Origin: Mageeibacillus sp. UBA6976
Lineage (GTDB): Bacteria; Bacillota; Clostridia; Saccharofermentanales; Saccharofermentanaceae
NCBI GenBank assembly: GCA_002450155.1
Contig: DJYO01000026.1
Location: 1 to 64,000, forward strand
Direction: 5' to 3'
Length of the DNA: 64,000 bases
Shown: positions 50,204-58,090 of the stretch, one piece after another
Layout of the letters: the number at the start of each line of letters is the position of its first letter
How positions within the stretch are numbered: position 1 is the stretch's first letter
Position numbers and translations under genes: made by a program
The notes under the pieces: generated by a model
Database searches by the model: none
What the model saw: only the letters and a program-made list of their open reading frames with translations
Told to the model about the DNA's origin: nothing

Positions 50204-50280
50204 CGCGGAGTGGAGCAGTTGGTAGCTTGCCGGGCTCATAACCCGGAGGTCGTGAGGTTCGAGTCCCGCCTCCGCAACCA
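50204..50280 (+). tRNA. Initiator tRNA-fMet (anticodon CAT)
   Basis: The anticodon is CAT. The first acceptor pair is a C-A mismatch (C at 50204) and three G-C pairs (GGG/CCC) flank the anticodon loop. Both are diagnostic of initiator tRNA. CCA is encoded (50278-50280). It lies seven bases after tRNA-Leu and should share its transcript. Confidence 0.95.
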
Positions 50281-50288
50281 TTTATCTC

Positions 50289-50323
50289 AGCCTCGGATCC
50301 TTTTGGTATCCGGGGCTTGTTTT
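50289..50323 (+). terminator. Terminator after the tRNA pair
   Basis: AGCCTCGGAT (50289-50298) pairs with ATCCGGGGCT (50308-50317, one G-T). A T-rich stretch follows. Confidence 0.75.
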
Positions 50324-50446
50324 ACGGTAATGGCCCCTTAAACGCAGTCATCTTTGTTCTATTTAAATTTGCTCAACATGCGCGATTTCTTTTTTTTTGA
50401 ATAATTATGTATAATTAGGGATATTCCTTTCGAGGGAGGTTTTGCT

Positions 50447-53269
50447 ATGGCTAATATTCAAACCGATAACAGTCAGTCTCAGACTGATGTCATGAGCAGA
50501 CTGTTTAGGATTGTTATATTGATAATCGTGTCATTCCTTATATCTGTTGCTGCGGTATCCTTTGCCGTTCACCATATGAGACTTCAGTTTGAGGATGAGT
50601 TCAAGGGAATATCTGATGTTAAGATCAATCAGGTTGCAGATATAGTTAAGATCTCCGTCGACGGCGATGAGCTTGAGGCAGATACCGGATCGGCAGCCCA
50701 GAAGTACGGCATGATCCTCCAGCTTATGCTGGCAGATACATCTTCTGAGACGCTTTCTACAGAGAGCTATGGCTTATTTGCATACAAGGAAGGCAGACTT
50801 GATCTGCTTCTCAGTAGCGGTGTCAGTGACGTTAATGAGTTTGCAGTCGCAGGACGCAAGATATCAGACTGGCTTACCGAGGATAACGGTGTAACTACCG
50901 TAATGGGAGATAATTTTGAGAGCCTCATAGTACCGATTACTAACAGTTCGGGGATCTGTGTAGGCGTATTTGAGTATAAGGTTTCTTTCGACGGACTTTA
51001 CGATGTAGGTAACAGGCTTGAGTCCAGGATCCTTATAGCTGTAATAATCTCAGTTGTTGCAGGTGTAGTACTCTTCATCGTTCAGGAGATCCTCCTTAAG
51101 ATCATGCGCAGCAAGCAAGGCGGGGCAAACGGCAAGAATGCAGAGACACCCAGGGCCCGTGACAAGAGGGTAACGTCTACTACCATCGGTTTCTGTTTTG
51201 CCATAGTTCTAGTGGTCCTTATCGTCATATCCACACAGCTTTCCGGCGTATATGTCCAGGCTCTTGAGAGCGAGAGAGCAGATGCTATGGAGAAGTGCGC
51301 TATCACTTCTGCAGCTGCCATAAGCTATACAAATATCGAAGAGAATATGAGCTATATGCTCCCTATATACGAGTATGCAGAAGATAAGCCTTATATAGTC
51401 AATATCTATACGATGGCTGGGGATTCTTTCTTAAGACTCTATACTTCGACCACAAATAACACCACAGAGCAATTCTATCTGACAGGCAATATAGGCGATC
51501 AGTACATTAACTGCTTTACTCTGCAGCAGACAGCGTTTACTTCCAGGACAGAGGGCGGCAATTCCTATGTTTGCGCCATAGCGCCGATCTTATCGCCTGA
51601 GAATACAGTTGCAGGCGTACTTGAGATAACAATGCCGAGAGCAGACTTTGAGTCAACGGTCAACGGCATGAGCCTCAGCTGGATATTTACGATCATATCT
51701 ATTGCTATCTCAATGGGTATCGTTATATTCGAGCTTAATCTCTTTATCTCTACAGTTGCCAAGGGAGTATCCGGCAACAGCCCGGTCCTTGTTATGTACG
51801 GCGAGAATGCCAACAGGTTCTTATCTTTCTTTATGGCATTCGGCTCTATTATGGTTCCTGTTGTCTTTGCCGACTTCTTTAAGAGGACTCTTGAATTTAA
51901 CGACATAATCGTTCAGGCGATAATTGCCGTAACGACGCTACTGTTCATAATCGGTTTCTTCGGTTTTGCTGATCTTAAACTGATCATCAAATCCAAGCTT
52001 ACATCCAGGATCGCAGTTATCCTTCTGTCGGCATTCGGATATTTCCTTATGCTGATAGCAGGCATTCTCGGCAATCCTTATCTTATGATCGGCCTGGCTC
52101 TGCCTGTAGGTTTCTGCTATGGCATGCCACTTAATTTCCTGAGAGATTACCGTATCAATGCCGGCAGGTTAGGCTACAAGGATTTTAGTGACAGGAATAT
52201 CCATAACATCCAGAGCTCTTCGTACTTCCTGGGTGTATCCGTAGGTACGGTCATAGCAGGTATCTGCTTTGAGAGATTCGGACTTCTTATCGTTGCTATC
52301 ATATCAGGTGCAGCTCTTATCCTCACAGCCATTGGCATGATCGTCTTTATGCAGAACAATAACCCTGTAAGGGAAGCATCGCTGTCTATAAGCAACTGGC
52401 TTCAGATCTCAACGGATAAGTTTGCAGGAAAGTTCCTTTGTTCTTCCTTCCTTATCCTCGGTGTGATCCTGTCGTTTTTGCTGGTCTTTATACCTAACTT
52501 CCTGGAGAAGGTCGGTATATCTCTTGCGACATCATCTTTCTACTTCCTGCTTTGCTGGTTTGTAGCCTGCATAGTCATGGCATTTGTCAAGAATCGTTAT
52601 GCGCATATCTTAAACTCCAGGGCAAGGGTAGTTATCCAGGCTCTTGCAGTTACATTAGGTCTTGTAGCATTTGCTCTTGCTCCTTCGGCCAAGATGCTCG
52701 TCATAACTGTTGCTCTCCTGGGCGTAGCCTTAGGTATTCACGATTTCTACTATATCTATGTGCTCTACCTTATCTGCGGTAAGAGGATAAAGGCAAACTT
52801 GCGTAAGGTTGCAGAATACAGCTTTTTCTTCGGTCTTGGCATAGCGATCCCCGTATTCATGCTTGCATTCATGCTGGGCAACATCAGGATCGTCATGCTT
52901 GTCATGGCAGCTCTTGTTGCACTCTTATCCTTTGTATATCCTGCATCCTCTTTCTCAGCAACATTGGATGATAAGGATCCCTCTTTGAAACCTGCCAGGA
53001 AAAAGAAGCCAGCACCTAAGGCCGCTGCTCCTGCCGCAAGGACTGCTCAGCCTCAGATACCGGTCGATTATCAGCCTCAGGCTTCGCAGATGCCTACGGG
53101 TTACCAGCAGCCGTTACCTCAGATGCCACAGGCACCTGTTGACTATCAGCAGCCTGCATCTGATCCAAATCAGATCCCTTACGGAAGCGATATGTCTTTC
53201 CTGAATGATAATATGGGACCCGTTGATCCCAATGACCCTAATAACATGGGAGGTGGAAGCTATGTCTGA
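50447..53269 (+). CDS. Two-Cache-like sensor fused to an MFS-like membrane domain
   Basis: The 940-residue protein has an N-terminal transmembrane helix (18-42), an extracytoplasmic domain (43-193), and two transmembrane helices with a charged loop between. A second extracytoplasmic domain (269-415) is Cache-like in appearance (YICAIAPILSPENTVAGVLEI-like). A polytopic region of about 12 segments follows (416-850), with MFS-like motifs such as FGFADLKLIIK and RFGLLIVAI. The tail is Pro/Gln-rich (YQQP repeats). I infer a signal-gated transporter or receptor. AGGGAGG precedes the ATG, and it overlaps the next gene by eight bases. Confidence 0.75.
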   Translation: MANIQTDNSQSQTDVMSRLFRIVILIIVSFLISVAAVSFAVHHMRLQFEDEFKGISDVKINQVADIVKISVDGDELEADTGSAAQKYGMILQLMLADTSSETLSTESYGLFAYKEGRLDLLLSSGVSDVNEFAVAGRKISDWLTEDNGVTTVMGDNFESLIVPITNSSGICVGVFEYKVSFDGLYDVGNRLESRILIAVIISVVAGVVLFIVQEILLKIMRSKQGGANGKNAETPRARDKRVTSTTIGFCFAIVLVVLIVISTQLSGVYVQALESERADAMEKCAITSAAAISYTNIEENMSYMLPIYEYAEDKPYIVNIYTMAGDSFLRLYTSTTNNTTEQFYLTGNIGDQYINCFTLQQTAFTSRTEGGNSYVCAIAPILSPENTVAGVLEITMPRADFESTVNGMSLSWIFTIISIAISMGIVIFELNLFISTVAKGVSGNSPVLVMYGENANRFLSFFMAFGSIMVPVVFADFFKRTLEFNDIIVQAIIAVTTLLFIIGFFGFADLKLIIKSKLTSRIAVILLSAFGYFLMLIAGILGNPYLMIGLALPVGFCYGMPLNFLRDYRINAGRLGYKDFSDRNIHNIQSSSYFLGVSVGTVIAGICFERFGLLIVAIISGAALILTAIGMIVFMQNNNPVREASLSISNWLQISTDKFAGKFLCSSFLILGVILSFLLVFIPNFLEKVGISLATSSFYFLLCWFVACIVMAFVKNRYAHILNSRARVVIQALAVTLGLVAFALAPSAKMLVITVALLGVALGIHDFYYIYVLYLICGKRIKANLRKVAEYSFFFGLGIAIPVFMLAFMLGNIRIVMLVMAALVALLSFVYPASSFSATLDDKDPSLKPARKKKPAPKAAAPAARTAQPQIPVDYQPQASQMPTGYQQPLPQMPQAPVDYQQPASDPNQIPYGSDMSFLNDNMGPVDPNDPNNMGGGSYV

Positions 53270-54020
53270 TGAACTTTGGAACGCCAAGCTTACCCGCGAG
53301 AATATTTCTGATTTCTATTATCAGACTGTAGTAATGGTCTTCTCTTCGGTATACCCGATAACGAAGGAGTCCACCAGATGCGAGAGAGCGATCATCAAGT
53401 CATATCTTGATATCTATTCAAGGCGTAATTCTGTTCCTGCAGAGCAGGTTATCTTTGTCTTTGGTGATCTTTTGCTGGAGAATGCCAAGAGCGTAGTAGA
53501 GGAATATCCTCTTCCGTCTGACATTACATTCCAGGACAGGCTCCTGGATGAATATACACGTAATTCCATGCTCGAGAAGATCCTGTCCAAGATCGATTCC
53601 AAGAGCTTTAAGATGGCGGAATTTATATCGACTGATGTTAAGAAGAACAAATCTCCCAGATCCAAGAGCGGGGCAGGGCTTTTCGTTGTAACACCGCTTC
53701 TGGTTATTGAGATAATCATTCTTGCTATGATAATTGCCTTTGTAAGCTATGCTGCGATCACTGTTCCTTATACGAATGATAAACTGATCGATGAACGTGC
53801 CATCTTCGAATCTGTGTCGGTTCAGGAGCAGTTTATCGGTGCTATGGACTATTATCCGCTTAATGTTGTTGTAAGTAAGTCTTCTTACTACAACGATACG
53901 CTCAATGTACCGGTTCCTGATGAACCTGTTGAGTCGGGCGAGTCAGTACCTTCAGATCAGGGCCTTGCACCCAGTCTTGCAGAGCCCGCTGAGACACAGG
54001 TATCAGCTACCAGCGGCTGA
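53262..54020 (+). CDS. Bitopic membrane protein partnered with the Cache-MFS-like protein
   Basis: The 252-residue protein has a cytoplasmic N-terminal half (1-145) with helices and no known motif, one transmembrane helix (about 150-175), and an extracytoplasmic end rich in Pro/Ser/Glu. ATG at 53262 follows GGAGG and overlaps the upstream stop by eight bases, so the two are made together. It stands four bases from the convergent recombinase gene. Not recognised further. Confidence 0.7.
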   Translation: MSDELWNAKLTRENISDFYYQTVVMVFSSVYPITKESTRCERAIIKSYLDIYSRRNSVPAEQVIFVFGDLLLENAKSVVEEYPLPSDITFQDRLLDEYTRNSMLEKILSKIDSKSFKMAEFISTDVKKNKSPRSKSGAGLFVVTPLLVIEIIILAMIIAFVSYAAITVPYTNDKLIDERAIFESVSVQEQFIGAMDYYPLNVVVSKSSYYNDTLNVPVPDEPVESGESVPSDQGLAPSLAEPAETQVSATSG

Positions 54021-54024
54021 TCTG

Positions 54025-54999
54025 TTATTTGCTGTCTGGATCGAAATTTGCGAGGGGATTGCTCTCTATCGCACTATGGAGCTGGTCTTCGTCAACGTGG
54101 GTATAGATCTGAGTGGTAGATACGCTCTGATGCCCTAATATGAGCTGCAGGTTTCTAATATCCACATGACCATATTTGTACATAAGTGTAGCGGCGGTGT
54201 GCCTGAGCTTATGTACCGAATAGATCCTGGTATCGATACCGGCTTCGGTCAGTAGCCTCTTGATCGTAATCTGGATCATATCATCAGATATCCTGGTTCC
54301 GCGCTTGGAAATAAAGAGGGCATTCTTGGCCTCAGGCTTGATCTTAAGAGTGGATCTTACGTTCATCCAATCCTCGATAGCCTTAAGGCAGGCATCGTTA
54401 AGATATATAGTCCGCTCCTTGTTGCCCTTACCGATTACAGTTAAGGTATTGTCCTTGATGTTATTGATATCAATGCCTCTTAATTCAGAAAGACGCATCC
54501 CGCAGTTTAGGAACAGAGTGAGCATACAATAATCTCTCTCGTTAGATTCCTTGGGACTGTTGTAAGCTGCCTCAAGAAGATTCTTACTCTGTTCAAGTGT
54601 CAGATACTTAGGGAGTCTCTTACCGACCTTGGGTGTCTCCAGATCGTATGCGGGATTGTTATCTATAAGATGCTTTTTGGAATGCAGATACTTGAAGAAA
54701 CTCCTGAGGGAAGCTACATGTCTGGCTCTTGAGGCGTTGGATTGCTTGCGTGTTCTGGAAAGCCAGATAATGAAGGCCAGCAGGTCATCGGTAGTTACCT
54801 TGTTGAAGAATCTGGCATCGCAGTCAGATACATCTATATCGCTGAATTCGGTATCAGAAGACACAAGACCGTGGTCTAGTTTATAAAACCTGGCAAAACT
54901 AATAATGTCATATCTGTATTCGTTAACAGTATTCTCAGACCTGCCGAGAGCGGCAACCATGTAGTTGCAATATAGATCTAGAATAGGGAAGGTCTGCAT
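54025..54999 (-). CDS. Tyrosine recombinase (XerC/XerD-like)
   Basis: The 324-residue protein has an N-terminal SAM-like core-binding domain (about 1-110: YMVAALGRSENTVNEYRYDI) and a catalytic domain. Its catalytic set is Arg in CGMRLSELRG, Lys in GKGNKERTIYL, HKLRH, LGHQS and Tyr in TQIYTHV. It is intact. The ATG at 54999 has AAGGAGC upstream; a start farther upstream would lie beyond this site. It could be the chromosome-dimer recombinase or an integrase of another element. No attachment site is seen nearby. Confidence 0.88.
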   Translation of the reverse strand: MQTFPILDLYCNYMVAALGRSENTVNEYRYDIISFARFYKLDHGLVSSDTEFSDIDVSDCDARFFNKVTTDDLLAFIIWLSRTRKQSNASRARHVASLRSFFKYLHSKKHLIDNNPAYDLETPKVGKRLPKYLTLEQSKNLLEAAYNSPKESNERDYCMLTLFLNCGMRLSELRGIDINNIKDNTLTVIGKGNKERTIYLNDACLKAIEDWMNVRSTLKIKPEAKNALFISKRGTRISDDMIQITIKRLLTEAGIDTRIYSVHKLRHTAATLMYKYGHVDIRNLQLILGHQSVSTTQIYTHVDEDQLHSAIESNPLANFDPDSK

Positions 55000-55070
55000 A
55001 TTTCGGCTCCTTATAGTTAACTTGCTATATTCTAACACATCATAAAGTTTGAAATTTGTATACGGAGTAC

Positions 55071-55099
55071 TTGTTATACAAAAGTCATTGTGTTAAACT
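55071..55099 (+). promoter_or_regulatory. asd promoter with a palindrome over the -35 box
   Basis: TTGTTA (55071-55076), a 17-base spacer and TAAACT (55094-55099). An inverted repeat, TTGTATA (55056-55062) and TATACAA (55075-55081), straddles the -35 box and could be an operator. Confidence 0.4.
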
Positions 55100-55174
55100 T
55101 GTTTTCGCTAGAGATACAAGTGTGCGTGACACACGGACAATCCGGCGGAATATAAAGATTAGGAAGTAATGACA

Positions 55175-56260
55175 ATGGACAAGAAATTAAGAGTCGGCGT
55201 AATCGGTGCAACGGGATATGTAGGACAGCGTTTTATAACGCTCCTTGAGAATCATCCATGGTTTGAGTGCACAGCAGTTTGTGCTTCACCCAGGAGTGCC
55301 GGCAAGACATATGAGGAAGCGGTAGGTGACCGTTGGAAGCTTGATATCGCAATGCCTGAATATGTAAAAAAGATGGTTGTCTATGGTACTGATAATATAG
55401 AAGAGTACTGCGATCAGGTAGATTTTACTTTCTGCGCTGTCGACATGAAGAAAGATGAGATCAAGGCCTTAGAGGAGAAGATCGCAAAGCTTGAGACTCC
55501 GGTTGTATCCAACAATTCAGCTAACCGCTGGACTGAGGATGTCCCTATGATCATCCCTGAGATCAACAGCGATCATGCAGCCCTCATCGATGCTCAGAGA
55601 GCAAGACTTGGTACAAAGAGAGGATTTATAGCAGTTAAGCCTAACTGCTCGATCCAGAGCTACGTTCCTGCTCTTACACCTTTCTTAAAGAATGGCATCA
55701 AGGCAATCTCAGTCTGCACCTATCAGGCTATCTCCGGTGCAGGTAAGACTTTCAAAGACTGGCCTGAGATGGTAGGCAACGTTATCCCTTACATCGGCGG
55801 CGAGGAAGAGAAGTCTGAGAAGGAGCCGCTCAAGGTCTGGGGTAAGTTTGCAGGTGACCATATCGAGCTTAAGTCAGATACTGTTATCTCTGCTCAGTGC
55901 TACAGAGTTGCTGTTCAGGAAGGCCATACTGCAGCAGTCAGCGTTTCCTTCGAGAATAAGCCTTCTGAAGAAGAGCTTATCAATACCTGGAATAACTTTG
56001 AGAGCGAGGCCTATAAGCTCGGTCTTCCTTCAGCTCCTAAGCATTTCCTCCAGTATCTTGAAGAAGATAACCGTCCACAGCCTAAGCTTGACAGCGGATT
56101 TGAGAACGGAATGGGCGTATCTGTTGCAAGGCTCAGAGCTGATAATCTCTTCGATTATAAGTTTACATGCCTGTCCCACAATACTTTAAGAGGCGCTGCA
56201 GGCGGCGGAATGCTTACGGCTGAGCTTCTTACAGCAAAGGGTTACATAACAGCAAAGTAA
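55175..56260 (+). CDS. asd: Aspartate-semialdehyde dehydrogenase
   Basis: Asd reduces aspartyl phosphate to the semialdehyde for lysine, threonine, methionine and cell-wall synthesis. The 361-residue protein has the NADP motif GVIGATGYVGQRF, SNNSANR, the catalytic cysteine in VKPNCSIQSYVPAL, the QAISGAGKT segment, and the catalytic histidine in VAVQEGHTAAVSVSF. I use ATG at 55175 because AGGAAG then has an eight- to ten-base spacing. An ATG at 55169 is possible. Confidence 0.95.
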   Translation: MDKKLRVGVIGATGYVGQRFITLLENHPWFECTAVCASPRSAGKTYEEAVGDRWKLDIAMPEYVKKMVVYGTDNIEEYCDQVDFTFCAVDMKKDEIKALEEKIAKLETPVVSNNSANRWTEDVPMIIPEINSDHAALIDAQRARLGTKRGFIAVKPNCSIQSYVPALTPFLKNGIKAISVCTYQAISGAGKTFKDWPEMVGNVIPYIGGEEEKSEKEPLKVWGKFAGDHIELKSDTVISAQCYRVAVQEGHTAAVSVSFENKPSEEELINTWNNFESEAYKLGLPSAPKHFLQYLEEDNRPQPKLDSGFENGMGVSVARLRADNLFDYKFTCLSHNTLRGAAGGGMLTAELLTAKGYITAK

Positions 56261-56272
56261 TAAACAGACAGG

Positions 56273-56299
56273 GGAGGGTGCGAAATCGCATCCTCCTTT
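56273..56299 (+). terminator. asd terminator
   Basis: GGAGGGTGCG (56273-56282), an AAAT loop and CGCATCCTCC (56287-56296, one G-T), then TTT. Confidence 0.8.
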
Positions 56300-56304
56300 A
56301 CTTG

Positions 56305-56357
56305 CTGAAGTGAAAAGCTAAATTCCACTTCAATCCTCCGGTTGAAATAAGTCTTAC
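56305..56357. repeat. Left inverted repeat of the IS30-family element
   Basis: It is inversely similar to 57937-57992: the outer 22 bases match at all but one position, and the inner 17 bases (56341-56357) match the complement of 57937-57953 exactly. The two copies differ by three bases in length in the middle. Confidence 0.85.
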
Positions 56358-56556
56358 AATATCACAAATTTTGGCCTGAGTTCTATCTTAAAGTGGAAGT
56401 AACTGTTATAATATGGCTGTATTCGGTACTCTAAAGGGAATAACAAGGCATGTTAAAAACAGCGGAGATTAGTCGGTTTTTTGAACAGGAAGGACTAATT
56501 TCCACTTTGCTGAATGGGTTATGTAGTTGTCCCTAAAGGTCGCCGAGATTTGTTAA

Positions 56557-57850
56557 TTAGCGGCGTCTGTTCTTAAGTAAATATGGCTTAAGAACGACGT
56601 CGTTAACATTTATCTCTTCTATCCCAAATTCATCAAACCTTTGCCACAAGTCCGGGAACAGGAATTTTGTGTATTGGATAGGACTTCTGCCTCCCAGAAA
56701 CTCAACTGGATAGCTGTTGATGTTACTCAAGGCGATGTTAAGTGCACTTTTGGTCGACAAGACCGAGCTCTCTCAGATCTGTTCCTTTAGGGAAGATGTA
56801 CCTGAGAAGTTCGTGGTTGTTCTCCAAAGACCCTTTCTGTCCTGATTGCATCGGATCGCAGTAGAAGATACGAGTGCGTCTGGATCCATCCAGTCTAAGT
56901 TCAGCTGCATCAGCGGCAGTAAACTCAGTGCCTCTGTCGGTAAGAATAATGTGACAATGCCTCTCAAATAACTCAGAGCCAAGCGTTTCCTCTAAAATAT
57001 CGATACCCTTGAGCATATCAGATGCTGTCTTGGATTCATGGAATATTGCAAACAAGAATTTACCGGACATTAACTTGAACGTTTGAATGAACGGTCCGTT
57101 CGTTTCATCGTTGTAGACAGTGTCCATCTGTGTGACGAATACATCCGGATTCAAAGAGATATACTCCAGGTAATCCTTGTACATCCTGCCATGCAGATAC
57201 TTCTTGTCTTTCCGTTTTTTATAGACGGTAGATTGTTTCTTCCTAATCTTCCTTGATGGTTGCCTTCGAAGATCCAGTACAGTTGTTCCGGATGTAGCTT
57301 GCAGAACACCTGATTCGATGTAGTTGTAAAGTGTCTTCTCACATATACCGAGCTCAGGGTGTTCCTTTACGATGACGTAGGGTGACAGTCCTTTGTCCAA
57401 GAGAGGTTTTACGGCGTCGCCAATTGCCTTAGCTTCAGAGGATGTAAGATTGACTCCTAACCTGCAATCAACAAGCATATTCCTGTATTCGGCATTAGCT
57501 TCCTCGGGAATGTACCTATATTTATCGAAGTGACAGCTGTTGTAGATGGAGCAACCATTACATGCACCGGGACTTCGATCCCTTCTGGAGCATTTGAACG
57601 GAGAATAGGAAGGGCAACTGCTTTTGCAATTACGGCCAAGCTTACAATGTCTGTAGTTGTTGCAATCCAAAGCCATCTTATTCTTATATGCCAGAATACG
57701 ATGCTTCTTGATTTCTTTGCTGACAGTAGATTTATCCTTACCGATAGTTTGAGCAATAGCTGTGACACTACTACCATTCTCAATACCTTTGAGAATTATC
57801 CGTCTCTCTTCCAATGTCAGATGCTTACCTTTATTTGAATTGTATTTCAT
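56557..57850 (-). pseudogene. IS30-family transposase with a frameshift near its end
   Basis: The main frame (57850-56738) has an N-terminal HTH (KHLTLEERRIILKGIENGSS...GKDKSTVSKEIKKHR), a cysteine-rich segment and a DDE domain with Asp in VTQMDTVYND, Asp in ILTDRGTEF and Glu in GSLENNHELLRY. It runs into a stop (DQKCT). The usual ending (LNIALSNINSYPVEFLGGRSPIQYT...) continues in another frame from about 56755 to 56557. A four-A tract at 56751-56748 (minus strand) marks the shift; removing one A restores the frame. Confidence 0.85.
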
Positions 57851-57936
57851 GGTGATCACCGTCCTTTCTCTCGGCGACCTTTAGTGTTGATTTAATTGTA
57901 AGAGTAACGTCAACAGTATTGGAAGTGGAACTTCCT

Positions 57937-57992
57937 GTAAGACTTATTTCAACTTGAACTGCCTTGAAGTGGAATTTAACTTTTCACTTCAG
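57937..57992. repeat. Right inverted repeat of the IS30-family element
   Basis: Inverse counterpart of 56305-56357. The next 98 bases (57993-58090) hold the alaS promoter. Confidence 0.85.
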
Positions 57993-58018
57993 TTAAAGCT
58001 CTTAAAGGGCTGGAATAA

Positions 58019-58047
58019 TTGCAAACAGCGGCTTAAAGTTTTATAAT
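58019..58047 (+). promoter_or_regulatory. alaS promoter, between the IS and the gene
   Basis: TTGCAA (58019-58024), a 17-base spacer and TATAAT (58042-58047). Transcription would begin near 58054, giving a leader of only about 37 bases. That is too short for a T-box. Confidence 0.65.
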
Positions 58048-58090
58048 TCACTAGTTTTGATTTTTATTATTTATAAGGAGTATTCTGGTT

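Larger units (their letters stand above)
56305..57992 (-). mobile_element. IS30-family insertion sequence, inactive copy
   Basis: Two ends of 53 and 56 bases are inverted copies of each other (outer CTGAAGTGAAAAG, then TTAAATTCCACTTCAA-like, inner GTTGAAATAAGTCTTAC). They bracket an IS30-type transposase on the minus strand. The element lies between the asd terminator and the alaS promoter. No convincing target duplication is seen at the borders. The transposase is frameshifted, so this copy is probably dead unless recoded. Confidence 0.85.

Noticed and set aside
57993..58090. T-box riboswitch before alaS
   Set aside because: Only about 37 bases remain between predicted transcription start and ATG, and no T-box motif is visible.
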